Shown piece after piece: positions 25,574 through 34,299 of a stretch of 64,000 nucleotides of DNA; position 1 is the stretch's first letter; each line of letters starts with the position of its first letter. The stretch lies in the NCBI RefSeq assembly GCF_900545795.1, contig NZ_URAR01000001.1, positions 124,001-188,000 on the forward strand. The letters run 5' to 3'. The position numbers and the translations under genes were made by a program. The DNA is from an uncultured Veillonella sp. (GTDB lineage: Bacteria > Bacillota > Negativicutes > Veillonellales > Veillonellaceae). The notes below the pieces were generated by a model. That model did no database searches. It was not told where the DNA came from and was given only the letters and a program-made list of their open reading frames with translations.

Positions 25574-27313
25574 TTACAGGGTAATACCTTTTTCTTCCAA
25601 TGTAGCACGGGCATAATCAGAGATTTCTTTTGCCGTACTCATTTGCAATGCTTTCGCTGCCATGAGCTTACATTCTTCTACCGTTACGCTCCGCACAATG
25701 TCTTTAATCACTGGAATCGAAGAGGCACTCATACTGAACTCATCAAGGCCTAAACCAATTAAAATCATAGTCGCCAATGGATCCGCAGCCATTTCACCAC
25801 ACATTCCTGTAATGTGATTTACTTTATGGCTTGCGTCAATGGTATTTTTTATAAGTCGCAATACAGCTGGATGAAGCGGTTGATACAAATGACCAATCTT
25901 TTCATTCATGCGGTCTACAGCCAGTGTGTATTGACATAAATCATTGGTACCAATACTAAAGAAATCTACATGAGGTGCAAACAAATCAGCTGCTACAGCC
26001 ACAGAAGGAATTTCCACCATAATACCTACTTCTAAGTCCTCATTAAAGGCAATTCTTTCAGCGCGAAGTTCTGCTTTAGCCTCTTCTAATACAGCATTAG
26101 CGGCTTTAACTTCTTCAATAGAAGCAATCATAGGATACATAATTTGTACCCCGCCAAAGGCACTAGCACGAAGAATCGCTCGCAACTGAGTTTTAAAAAT
26201 ATCTGTCCGGTCAAGACTAATGCGAATCGCTCGATAACCTAAGAATGGATTGAGCTCATTTGGCAATTGCAAGCATTTTAATTCTTTATCGCCCCCAATA
26301 TCCATGGTGCGAATAATTACTGGATTGCCATGTAAGCGTTCCGCCACTTTTTTATATACTTCAAATTGCTCATCTTCAGTAGGTAACGCATCATTTTTCA
26401 TATATAAAAATTCAGTTCTAAATAAGCCAATCCCTTCAGCACCTAAATGACAAGCATGACTAGCATCTTCTGCTTTCCCTACATTGCCAAATAGTAAAAT
26501 TTCCTTACCATCCTTAGTTACAGATGGTAAATCAGCAGATTGTTTTAATTCTTGTAAATGAGCTCGATAGGCCTTTGCTTCTTCCGCATATTTCGTAAAC
26601 TCTTCCTCTGATGGGGCTAATAGCACTTCACCCTCAGTGCCACGCACAACTGCTTTAGTGCCATTTACGAAAGAGTCTATAGGCCCAACCCCCATAACAG
26701 CTGGAATCTCAAGGGTTCTCGCCATAATAGCAGCGTGACTCGTAGGACCACCACTAGAAGTTACAATCCCTTGCACCACTGTCTTATCTAAAGAGGCTGT
26801 ATCAGATGGAGTTAAGTCATCGGCTACTAAAATAACTTCACCAGTAAGATGAGCTAAACCACGTGGACTCATGCCAAGTAAATTGCGAAGTAAGCGATCG
26901 CCAATATCCTTGATATCTGCGCCGCGCTCCCTCATATAAGGATCATCCATAGCTAAGAACATATCAGCAAATGTATTGATTTGTTGCTCTGTAGCTGCTG
27001 CGGCAGACACATGACCACTAGTAATTAAAGATTTTATTCCATCACTTAAGGACGGATCTTGCACAATTAATGTATGAGCTTCAAATATAGCCGCTTCTGC
27101 ATCACCCATAGTAGTTCTTGCACGCTCTTTGATAGATTCTAATTGCTGAACAGTCGTTTCCACGGCTGCCTCTAATGCGGCTACTTCACGTTCGACTTCA
27201 CTTTCCTCAATCGTTGTATTTGGCACAACAATTGCTTCTTGTTTGTATACATATACAACACCTGCACCAACGCCACGAGCGCCTGAAATTCCTGTGAGTT
27301 TTTCCTGTGTCAT
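25574..27313 (-). CDS. ptsI: PTS enzyme I (phosphoenolpyruvate-protein phosphotransferase)
   Basis: A 579-residue enzyme that moves phosphate from PEP to HPr. The phosphorylated histidine is in SSGGPTSHAAIMART near residue 190, followed by the PEP-binding barrel motifs LFRTEFLYM, FFSIGTNDLCQYTLAVDR and the catalytic cysteine region HITGMCGEMAADP. GGAGGTAGCTT precedes the ATG. It leads the ptsI-ptsH unit. Veillonella is largely asaccharolytic, so this may serve regulation or a narrow range of sugars; that is inference. Confidence 0.96.
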   Translation of the reverse strand: MTQEKLTGISGARGVGAGVVYVYKQEAIVVPNTTIEESEVEREVAALEAAVETTVQQLESIKERARTTMGDAEAAIFEAHTLIVQDPSLSDGIKSLITSGHVSAAAATEQQINTFADMFLAMDDPYMRERGADIKDIGDRLLRNLLGMSPRGLAHLTGEVILVADDLTPSDTASLDKTVVQGIVTSSGGPTSHAAIMARTLEIPAVMGVGPIDSFVNGTKAVVRGTEGEVLLAPSEEEFTKYAEEAKAYRAHLQELKQSADLPSVTKDGKEILLFGNVGKAEDASHACHLGAEGIGLFRTEFLYMKNDALPTEDEQFEVYKKVAERLHGNPVIIRTMDIGGDKELKCLQLPNELNPFLGYRAIRISLDRTDIFKTQLRAILRASAFGGVQIMYPMIASIEEVKAANAVLEEAKAELRAERIAFNEDLEVGIMVEIPSVAVAADLFAPHVDFFSIGTNDLCQYTLAVDRMNEKIGHLYQPLHPAVLRLIKNTIDASHKVNHITGMCGEMAADPLATMILIGLGLDEFSMSASSIPVIKDIVRSVTVEECKLMAAKALQMSTAKEISDYARATLEEKGITL

Positions 27314-27602
27314 AAGCTACCTCCGCACCCTTCACGAGTGCTCAATAAAATCACCTAGTTATTACATTTACCAACTTCACTCAATCCTTAGTATCCTTAA
27401 TCTTTACTTCTTATATTAACCCTTAATAGAGCTTGTAGCATAAAGTAGCGAAAGTATAGAACATTTCTAAAGGACCATCTCCTAATAAAAGATATATTCT
27501 AAAAGATCTCTATCAGACGCTTAATGCTAACTAACCTCTATTAACAGTTTAATGCTAAACACTCTTTATCAAACGCTTAGGCTTAATCCAAGCTAGTGCC
27601 TG

Positions 27603-28433
27603 TTAAAAGTCTAACTCTGTTTCAAATACTTCTGCTGCAGGCCCTGTCATAAATACAGTACCATCTGCTTCATAACGAATACGCAAAGTGCCAAGATATA
27701 CGTCTACATCTACTTCGCGATTAGTCAAACCATTTTCATGCGCCATAATGACACTAGCACAGCAGCCAGTGCCACAAGCTAAGGTGGCTCCTGCGCCGCG
27801 TTCCCAAGTGCGCACTTTAATATGATTTTTATCTACGACTTCCACAAAATTCACATTAGTACCGCGAGGGAATAACTCATGTTTCTCAAGCTTTGGCCCT
27901 AAAGTAGTTAATGGAACAGCCGTTACATCATCCACAAATACTTCTGTATGCGGCACACCCATAAGAACAGAGCTTACTTCATATACTTGTTCTTCTACCT
28001 TTACAGACACATTTTGTACCTTTGGTAAGTCCACGTTCATTGGAATTTGAGCAGCTTCAAAAACAGGCTTACCCATATCAACTGTAACTAATGTTACCTT
28101 ACCATCTTCCACCGTCAAACTAGGCTTCATAATGCCCGCTAAGGTTTCAATCGTAAAGGACTCTTTAGTAATAACGCCGCGTTCATAAACATATTTAGCA
28201 AAACAACGAATTCCATTACCACACATTTCAGCCTCGCTGCCATCTGCATTAATAATGCGCATGCGCGTATCCGCTATAGTGGATGGTACAACAACCATGA
28301 TGCCATCAGCCCCAATACCTGTATGGCGATCACATAAACGCACTGCAAGGTCAGAAAAATCTTTATTGGCACCAGCTTCGTCAATAAATACGACAAAGTC
28401 ATTGCCAAGACCATGCATTTTAGTGTATCTCAT
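27603..28433 (-). CDS. dapF: Diaminopimelate epimerase
   Basis: A 276-residue cofactor-independent epimerase that converts LL- to meso-diaminopimelate for lysine and peptidoglycan. The two catalytic cysteines are in EMCGNGIRCFAKY (near residue 72) and in TLACGTGCCASVIMAH (near 220). The start MRYTKMHGLGNDFVV is canonical and follows AAAAAGGAGAAATATAT. The 289-base gap on its downstream side has no recognised gene. Confidence 0.96.
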   Translation of the reverse strand: MRYTKMHGLGNDFVVFIDEAGANKDFSDLAVRLCDRHTGIGADGIMVVVPSTIADTRMRIINADGSEAEMCGNGIRCFAKYVYERGVITKESFTIETLAGIMKPSLTVEDGKVTLVTVDMGKPVFEAAQIPMNVDLPKVQNVSVKVEEQVYEVSSVLMGVPHTEVFVDDVTAVPLTTLGPKLEKHELFPRGTNVNFVEVVDKNHIKVRTWERGAGATLACGTGCCASVIMAHENGLTNREVDVDVYLGTLRIRYEADGTVFMTGPAAEVFETELDF

Positions 28434-28474
28434 ATATATTTCTCCTTTTTCTTATGCATTAAAACTTACTTTTT

Positions 28475-28483
28475 ATTATATCA
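28475..28483 (-). promoter_or_regulatory. Probable extended -10 promoter of dapF
   Basis: TGATATAAT on the minus strand, about 40 bases before the dapF start. The -35 region is AT-rich without a clear TTGACA. Confidence 0.45.
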
Positions 28484-28979
28484 CACTACATATATATTTT
28501 ATAAGAAAGAGAATCCTCTGACACGGGACATAATACGTGCGGCCGTGTGTTTTCAAGTAGGTAAAAATACATTATTTACATTAACTACTATTTCTATCCA
28601 AAATGAGAGGCATCACATCACCATGATTTTACCTAATTTCGAAAAGGGTCTTTATGAGTCCCATGCATACTCATGCATCCAACTCATATAGATTACATTT
28701 ACACATCAATATATTCATTTAACACATACATGACCTTAAGAGTCAAAATTCATTTTTTATATACTACCACACTATTCTGCCTCTATTTTTCGAGTTTTCA
28801 ATTGATTATCATTATAACCCAAATGTTTAAAATACCGGTATTATGGGAAGTTTAAAGAAATTTCATGCATTCAATTATTCATTTAAGTTATAAATACCTG
28901 AGTAAAATTCACAAAAATCGATATTTGATACTAGACATTTAACATATTTATGTTACTATTGAATAAGAGATATCTAGAA

Positions 28980-28993
28980 TGGTAATAATACCA
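28980..28993. promoter_or_regulatory. Operator-like palindrome 1 upstream of lldP
   Basis: TGGTAATAATACCA, a 5-bp inverted repeat (TGGTA/TACCA) around AATA. It matches the second site at 29206-29219 at 11 of 14 positions, which suggests a shared DNA-binding regulator. Confidence 0.5.
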
Positions 28994-29131
28994 GTTGAGT
29001 AAACTTTACAGAGCGCTTTTTTCTCTAAAGTCTACCACTCGTCACTAGTGCAAAATTAGACTATTTTTACTATTGCATATAGTGATAACTTTGACACATA
29101 CTATCTTTGAAAGGGGGCTACAGCTAATCTA

Positions 29132-29148
29132 GCAATACAGCGTATTGC
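29132..29148. promoter_or_regulatory. Inverted repeat in the lldP leader region
   Basis: GCAATAC-AGC-GTATTGC, perfect 7-bp arms with a 3-base centre, about 100 bases before the lldP start. It has no T-run, so a protein site or mRNA hairpin is more likely than a terminator. Confidence 0.4.
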
Positions 29149-29205
29149 ACGTAACTTTAATAAAGTCTCAACTGTTACTATTTAACTAGTAGTCCATATT
29201 TGTCC

Positions 29206-29219
29206 CGGTAACATTACCA
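29206..29219. promoter_or_regulatory. Operator-like palindrome 2 before lldP
   Basis: CGGTAACATTACCA, with the GGTAA/TTACC arms seen at site 1. It ends 30 bases before the lldP ATG, where a bound repressor could block transcription. Confidence 0.5.
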
Positions 29220-29249
29220 TTGAGAGTTTGAAAATGAAAGGATGATCTC

Positions 29250-30872
29250 ATGATTACAACATTATTTGCCTTATTGCCACTGTTGTGGCTCATTGTGGCT
29301 TTGGCTATTCTAAAAGTCCCAGCCTGGAAAGCCTGTGGTATCGCGGCTATCGGTACCTACATTATCGCTATTTGGCACTTTGATAGAGCCCCTGGCGTAA
29401 TGTTCTCTGGCGCCTTAGAAGGCGTGGCGCTCGCTATTTGGCCAATTCTTTTAGTTATTACAGCAGCTATCTTTACTTACAATTTAGTAGTTCATACTAA
29501 AGCTATGGATACGATTAAAACTTTGCTATCATCCGTTACTTCTGATATGCGTATCCTCGCTTTACTGCTTGCATGGGGCTTTGGTGCCTTCATGGAAGGT
29601 ATGGCTGGCTTTGGTACAGCCGTAGCAATTCCAGCAGCTATGATGGTAGCTGTAGGTTTTAATCCATTAAAATCGATTCTTGCTTGCTTAGTAGCTAACT
29701 CTGTACCAACTACATTTGGTTCAATCGCTATTCCAACTACGACTTTGGCTTCTTTAACTGGCCTTGACCCTATTCATCTTGGCACATTTATTTCTGCTCA
29801 ATTATTTATTTTAAATATTGTAGCTCCATTTTTCGTAGTAGGTATTATTGGCGGCGGCTTTAAAGCTCTTAAAGGCGTATTTACTATTACCTTATTAGCA
29901 GGTCTTGCACTTGCTATCCCAGAGCTTATCATCAATATGACAGCTGGCCCTGAACTCTCCGTAATGGTTCCTTCCATTATCATCATGGGCGTTATCATCC
30001 TAGGTGCTAAATTCTTACCAGTAGATGATCCTGATTACAAAGTAGAAACAACTACTGAAAAAATTACTGGCTCACAAGCTTTTGTGGCAGCTATGCCATT
30101 CTTATTAATCGTAGTTCTCTTGATTTTAACATCAAAACTTGTACCAGCTATTAATGCACCATTGGCTGCTATTAAAACAGCTGTGCCAATCTACACTGGC
30201 GAAGGAGCTAAACCATATACCTTTACGTGGATTGCCACTCCTGGTATTATGATTTTCATTGCTGCCTTCATCGGTGGCGCTGTTCAAAAAGCCGGTTTTG
30301 GCGAAATGTTCGGCGTGCTTGGCAAAACTATGAAGAATCTAAAATTCACTTATATTACGATTATCTCCGTAGTTGTAACAGCAAAATTAATGACCTATGC
30401 AGGTTTAACTTCTGAAATCGCAAGTACATTAGTTGCTGCAACCGGTTCCTTCTACCCAGCATTCGCACCACTAGTAGGGGCTCTAGGGGCCTTCATTACT
30501 GGTTCTGGTACTAATGCTAACGTATTATTTGGACCACTTCAATTAGCTGCGGCTCACGACTTAAACCCAAGCTTTACTGAGCTTCCACTTTGGTTAGCAG
30601 GGATTAACTCCGGTGCTGCCGGCATTGGTAAAATGTTCTCCCCTCAAAGTATCGCCATCGCTATCGGCGCTGTAGCACCAGCACTTGATTCCTTCATCGA
30701 AAGCAACAAAGTAGAAGAAGGCAAGGCTAGCGAACTTCGCGAGAGCATCAAAGCGAATGTAATTATGGTATCTGTATTAAAATACTTCCTAATCTTCATC
30801 GTAGCTGATGGACTTATCGCCTATTTCGGTATGTCCTTCATCAATGTAATTATGGGATTACTGGGAAAATAA
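29250..30872 (+). CDS. lldP: L-lactate permease
   Basis: A 540-residue membrane protein of the LctP family, with about 12-13 membrane segments. Recognisable blocks are WKACGIAAIGTYIIAIW, LAWGFGAFMEGMAGFGTAVA, SVPTTFGSIAIPTTTLASL and the C-terminal GSGTNANVLFGPLQ with MFSPQSIAIAIGA. It imports lactate, the main energy source of Veillonella, in symport with a cation. AAAGGATGATCTC precedes the ATG. It is monocistronic with a long regulatory region in front and a structured terminator behind. A FadR-type regulator at 23635-24327 is a possible but unproven controller. Confidence 0.93.
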   Translation: MITTLFALLPLLWLIVALAILKVPAWKACGIAAIGTYIIAIWHFDRAPGVMFSGALEGVALAIWPILLVITAAIFTYNLVVHTKAMDTIKTLLSSVTSDMRILALLLAWGFGAFMEGMAGFGTAVAIPAAMMVAVGFNPLKSILACLVANSVPTTFGSIAIPTTTLASLTGLDPIHLGTFISAQLFILNIVAPFFVVGIIGGGFKALKGVFTITLLAGLALAIPELIINMTAGPELSVMVPSIIIMGVIILGAKFLPVDDPDYKVETTTEKITGSQAFVAAMPFLLIVVLLILTSKLVPAINAPLAAIKTAVPIYTGEGAKPYTFTWIATPGIMIFIAAFIGGAVQKAGFGEMFGVLGKTMKNLKFTYITIISVVVTAKLMTYAGLTSEIASTLVAATGSFYPAFAPLVGALGAFITGSGTNANVLFGPLQLAAAHDLNPSFTELPLWLAGINSGAAGIGKMFSPQSIAIAIGAVAPALDSFIESNKVEEGKASELRESIKANVIMVSVLKYFLIFIVADGLIAYFGMSFINVIMGLLGK

Positions 30873-30910
30873 TGCCCCTATAAATCAGACCATATAAATC
30901 AAAGTAATTG

Positions 30911-30936
30911 TGGGTACTCAAATTTATGAGCACCCA
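30911..30936. terminator. Weak hairpin after lldP
   Basis: TGGGTACTCA (30911-30920) pairs with TGAGCACCCA (30927-30936) around a 6-base loop with one A/C mismatch on the plus strand. There is no good T-run, so it could stabilise the mRNA 3' end rather than terminate. Confidence 0.35.
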
Positions 30937-31007
30937 TATTCATAAATTTATAAGTAATCGATAAATACAATCAACTACTTATAAAATACTTTATATAACA
31001 ACCTAGC

Positions 31008-31097
31008 AAAAAAGACCCGTTGAACTTATTTACGCGCAGTACACGCAAGCAATCGCTTGTCCCTACATGGCTGAAAAGTTACAATCGGGTCTTTTTT
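31008..31097. terminator. Structured bidirectional terminator after lldP
   Basis: A perfect 12-bp outer stem, AAAAAAGACCCG (31008-31019) with CGGGTCTTTTTT (31086-31097), encloses 66 bases with further nested pairing (AACTT 31024-31028 with AAGTT 31076-31080; CAAGC-AATC-GCTTG). T runs occur on both strands, so it can serve lldP (+) and the DUF523 gene (-). The long branched interior is unusual for a simple terminator. Confidence 0.7.
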
Positions 31098-31317
31098 ATT
31101 TTTTCTAAATACTCTTTAATACTCTTTAATCCCCTTTATACAAAAACCTAAAGCCTCATACCAAAGCCCTATACATATATCTCCACGCATTACTAATTTT
31201 AACCATAAGATGCTTATGGTTTTGTATCTAACACTTTACACTTATACCTTTATATCCCAATTTTCTAACTTTATACCAAAACCCTTATAGTTTTATATCT
31301 AACACACTATACATAAA
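31098..31317. other. AT-rich intergenic region with imperfect repeats
   Basis: No gene is supported. Words of the form TTATGGTTTTGTATCTAACA and TTATAGTTTTATATCTAACA recur about 73 bases apart, and a 9-bp hairpin AACCATAAG-ATG-CTTATGGTT lies at 31201-31221. Confidence 0.4.
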
Positions 31318-31782
31318 TCAGTATCTTAAGTCCTCTATATCGAGGACTTTTATTTTATGTTCCTTTAATAATATGGCAAAAATCCCTGAGCCTTTTATAC
31401 GTTTCCCTGCAAAAGTACCATCATAAATTTCGTTAACCCCACAGGAAGGACTACGGGACTGAAGAATCGCCAACTCAACTCCTTCATCAAGAGCTATCTG
31501 AAGAGCAATTTTAGCGCCTAAACGAAACTCTTGATCTACAGATTGCCCCTCTCGATTGATTACAATACCATTTACTATTTCAGCCGGCACACGTGATGTG
31601 GGCAAACCACCTAATTCTTCTGGGCAAACTGGTATCACTTGAATCGAATCCTGGGGATGACTATGCTTTATCTGGTCAAGAAAATCTGCTAGTTTCTGGC
31701 TATAATTATGACCACCATTATATTTACAATGTTCACCTAATAAACAAGCACTACAAAGTATCTTCCTTTTCACAGCCTTCAT
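31318..31782 (-). CDS. DUF523-family protein
   Basis: A 154-residue cytosolic protein. Two cysteine clusters define the family: CSACLLGEHCKYNGGHN at residues about 9-25 and QSRSPSCGVNEIYDGTF further on, plus VIPVCPEELGGLPTSR. The conserved cysteines suggest a metal or Fe-S site, but no activity is established that I know. GAGGGAGGTAAT precedes the ATG. It follows the EamA gene by 26 bases, so they are probably cotranscribed. Confidence 0.85.
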   Translation of the reverse strand: MKAVKRKILCSACLLGEHCKYNGGHNYSQKLADFLDQIKHSHPQDSIQVIPVCPEELGGLPTSRVPAEIVNGIVINREGQSVDQEFRLGAKIALQIALDEGVELAILQSRSPSCGVNEIYDGTFAGKRIKGSGIFAILLKEHKIKVLDIEDLRY

Positions 31783-31808
31783 ATTACCTCCCTCTATCTA
31801 ACAGGCAG

Positions 31809-32714
31809 TTACACCATTTTCTTCTTCACAGTTATACCGTTAGCGATTAATAATCCCATGATAATAATAAGCCCTCCAAGCCATTGCACCAAAGTTAAAT
31901 GCTCGTCTAAAACAAACTCGGCCGTAATAAGCCCTACTACTGGCACTAATAGAGACAATGGCGCCACCTTATGTGCTGGATATTTGGCTAGTAGCATACT
32001 CCATAAGCCGTAGCCCATAATCGTCGCTAAAAATGCAAGATATAGTACCGAGAAAATAGCCGCGCCCGAAATACTCTCAAAAGCAAGTAAAGCTAACTGT
32101 TCCTTTTCTAAATAAAATGACCCTAACAGCATTGGAATGGGCGGAATTAAACTAGACCATACAATTAAGCTCAACATATTTAACGGCTTATTTTCCGCTA
32201 TCGCATTCATAGATAGTTTACGTACTGCAATATTAGACAATCCCCAAAATGCAGCCCCTAGCAAAGTCAATAAAAATGCACTTAAAGGAATATGAGTACT
32301 ACCAGCCAAACCGGTAATACCACTTATGCACACTAAACCTACAGCCGCTACTACTAAGCCTAATACTTGCCTCATCTTAATATGCTCTTTAAAAAGAATG
32401 GCCATAAATACTATAGTAAAAAATGCTTGCCCCTGTAACACTACCGAAGCCACGCCAGCTGGCATTCCTATGTGAATGGCATAAAATAAGCAAGAAAATT
32501 GTCCAACCCCAACAAATAAGCCATAGGCTAAAAACCAAGACAACTTAACATGAGGGCGTTTTACAAATAAAATAGCCGGAAATGCTGCAAATATATAGCG
32601 TAAAGCCACTAAAAGTAGAGGCGGAATCTCATTTACACCCCATTTAATAGCAGCAAAGTTAAATCCCCATACAAGAATAATGAGTAATGCTAGTATTATA
32701 TCTCGTAATTTCAT
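31809..32714 (-). CDS. EamA/DMT-family exporter
   Basis: A 301-residue protein with ten membrane helices in two EamA repeats (residues about 5-135 and 150-290). Typical features are the WGFNFAAIKWGVNEIPPLLL start and GLIIIMGLLIANG end. DMT exporters of this type release amino acids or related metabolites; the closest look is to the O-acetylserine/cysteine exporter EamA, but the substrate is not provable. GGGAGGATC precedes the ATG by 9 bases. Confidence 0.85.
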   Translation of the reverse strand: MKLRDIILALLIILVWGFNFAAIKWGVNEIPPLLLVALRYIFAAFPAILFVKRPHVKLSWFLAYGLFVGVGQFSCLFYAIHIGMPAGVASVVLQGQAFFTIVFMAILFKEHIKMRQVLGLVVAAVGLVCISGITGLAGSTHIPLSAFLLTLLGAAFWGLSNIAVRKLSMNAIAENKPLNMLSLIVWSSLIPPIPMLLGSFYLEKEQLALLAFESISGAAIFSVLYLAFLATIMGYGLWSMLLAKYPAHKVAPLSLLVPVVGLITAEFVLDEHLTLVQWLGGLIIIMGLLIANGITVKKKMV

Positions 32715-32809
32715 GAAAAATCAGATCCTCCCAAATTCATTGCCAGAGCTAATCTAAATTCTATTTATAAAGATGTCCCCCCAAATAATAACAAAAAATT
32801 AATAAAGAC

Positions 32810-32818
32810 ATTATATCA
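32810..32818 (-). promoter_or_regulatory. Probable extended -10 promoter of the EamA-DUF523 unit
   Basis: TGATATAAT on the minus strand, about 95 bases before the EamA start. The -35 hexamer is not clear. Confidence 0.4.
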
Positions 32819-32849
32819 TACCAAGCCCCACTAGATTTTATTATATACT

Positions 32850-32901
32850 AAAAATAGTGCGACTTGCGGATATTAGAATATCTACAAATCGCACTATTTT
32901 T
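32850..32901 (-). terminator. Terminator of the catabolic cluster
   Basis: A perfect 13-bp stem AAAAATAGTGCGA (32850-32862) with TCGCACTATTTTT (32889-32901), plus a small inner GATAT/ATATC pairing. T runs occur on both strands. It lies 160 bases after the amidohydrolase stop. Confidence 0.8.
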
Positions 32902-33063
32902 TAGGATATATTTTATTATAAATATTTTATACACCCTATATTAAAATATAAACAATGTAAACCTTTAGTTAAGTTAAGTTAGATTAAGATAGTAGAATTA
33001 TTTTAAAAGATATTAATGTAATCCTAATAAATAATAGGAGGACATTGTCTATATTTTTAACAG

Positions 33064-34212
33064 TTAATTAAAGCTCTCCTCATATAAGTATCGAGAATTA
33101 CAGTATACAATCTGCCCCTGTTTAATAGTCATTTGTGGCTCTAGTACTTTATTTGATTTAAACTCAGTTCCTTTCCAATCTCTATAAGTTTGAGTAAAAT
33201 CAATCCAATCAAAAATTGCTACATCAGCCATAGCATCAGGAGATAAACATCCTATTTCGCCTTCCATCTTCATTAATTTTGCAGGATTTTCTGTAGCCAT
33301 CTTAACAACTTGCTCCATAGGTATTCCCATTGAAATATATCGTGACATAAGATTTGGTAAAGAAAATATAGGTCTACGATACATACTACCTAATACTAAA
33401 TCAGTACTACACATGTCCGCTATAAATCCTTGCTTCATGGCACCTAACATAATATCATAATCCCCATGTTTGCGTCCTTCTGCAGTATCAAAGATGATTC
33501 CTCGTTTTCTAGCTTCTAAAACACAAGGATATAACTTGCCATTCTCATCTAAGATTGTATTTTTAACCCCTTGATAGACATGTTCAAATATATCTCCAGG
33601 TCTCAACATATCCAGTACCTCTTCTGTAGAAACCGGAATATTAGTACAATGAACCTCTACTGGGCAACCTACAGTTTCTGCAATTTCAATAGTCTTACGT
33701 AATGGTTCAATTCCTAATCCTTCAGCCAAATCTTCACTTTGCCGAATTTTTAACCCTAATAAATTGTCGCTATATTCTTTAAACATGCGTCGAATCTTTT
33801 CTGGGTTAAAATACTTAGGGTTAATATTTTCATGATGACTAGTAGTTACTAGCCCCGCAGATGCAACATATAAAAAACTTTTTATAGTAACTTGACTTCG
33901 TGAGATAACAGAATTTTTAAATAATTGATAATTAGCTACACCAGCAGAAAAATCAATAGCTGCAGTTACACCTGTAGGTAAATATGCCGTATCTGCAGGA
34001 ATCCCAATCTCAGTTCCTTCAAAAAACATATGAGCATGCGCATCAATTAACCCAGGGAAAACTAACTTGCCAGTTGCATCAATAACATGTTTTGCAGCCT
34101 CTCCATCTTCATAAGGGACAATTCGGCCATTATAAATCGCAATATCTTTTATTTTATTAATCTTATTATATGGATCAATTACATGTCCATTCTTAATTAA
34201 TAAATCAAGCAT
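33064..34212 (-). CDS. Amidohydrolase/deacetylase-family metallohydrolase
   Basis: A 382-residue amidohydrolase-superfamily enzyme. It starts with the usual beta-sandwich (LLIKNGHVIDPYNKI, then KLVFPGLIDAHAHMF with the HxH metal motif), a probable bridging lysine in LLGLKIRQS near residue 150, metal histidines in VEVHCTNIP and FEHVYQG, and the catalytic aspartate in MCSTDLVLG. It resembles the Atu3266/EF0837 deacetylase group, which hydrolyses N- or O-acyl groups. The substrate is unknown. As the last gene of the cluster it may release the hydroxyacid used by the other enzymes. GATAGGAG precedes the ATG. Confidence 0.8.
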   Translation of the reverse strand: MLDLLIKNGHVIDPYNKINKIKDIAIYNGRIVPYEDGEAAKHVIDATGKLVFPGLIDAHAHMFFEGTEIGIPADTAYLPTGVTAAIDFSAGVANYQLFKNSVISRSQVTIKSFLYVASAGLVTTSHHENINPKYFNPEKIRRMFKEYSDNLLGLKIRQSEDLAEGLGIEPLRKTIEIAETVGCPVEVHCTNIPVSTEEVLDMLRPGDIFEHVYQGVKNTILDENGKLYPCVLEARKRGIIFDTAEGRKHGDYDIMLGAMKQGFIADMCSTDLVLGSMYRRPIFSLPNLMSRYISMGIPMEQVVKMATENPAKLMKMEGEIGCLSPDAMADVAIFDWIDFTQTYRDWKGTEFKSNKVLEPQMTIKQGQIVYCNSRYLYEESFN

Positions 34213-34299
34213 TGTACTACTCCTATCACTTTATGCTCTTACCTTTTTATAAATAAAAGCTTATTAGATTTAAAATACAAATATAGCTTAAATCGTTAT

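Larger units (their letters stand above)
28434..29249. other. Long regulatory intergenic region upstream of lldP
   Basis: About 800 bases without a supported gene between divergent dapF and lldP. It holds the dapF promoter, a TACCGGTA palindrome near 28833, two matching 14-base palindromic sites (28980-28993 and 29206-29219), and a 7-bp inverted repeat at 29132-29148. TTGACA is present at 29091-29096 but without a good -10 at 17 bases. Confidence 0.55.
32715..33063. other. Intergenic region between the EamA gene and the amidohydrolase
   Basis: No gene is supported. It contains the EamA promoter, the terminator at 32850-32901, and AT-rich sequence with a TTAAGTTAAGTTAGATTAAG stretch near 32968. 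Confidence 0.5.
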
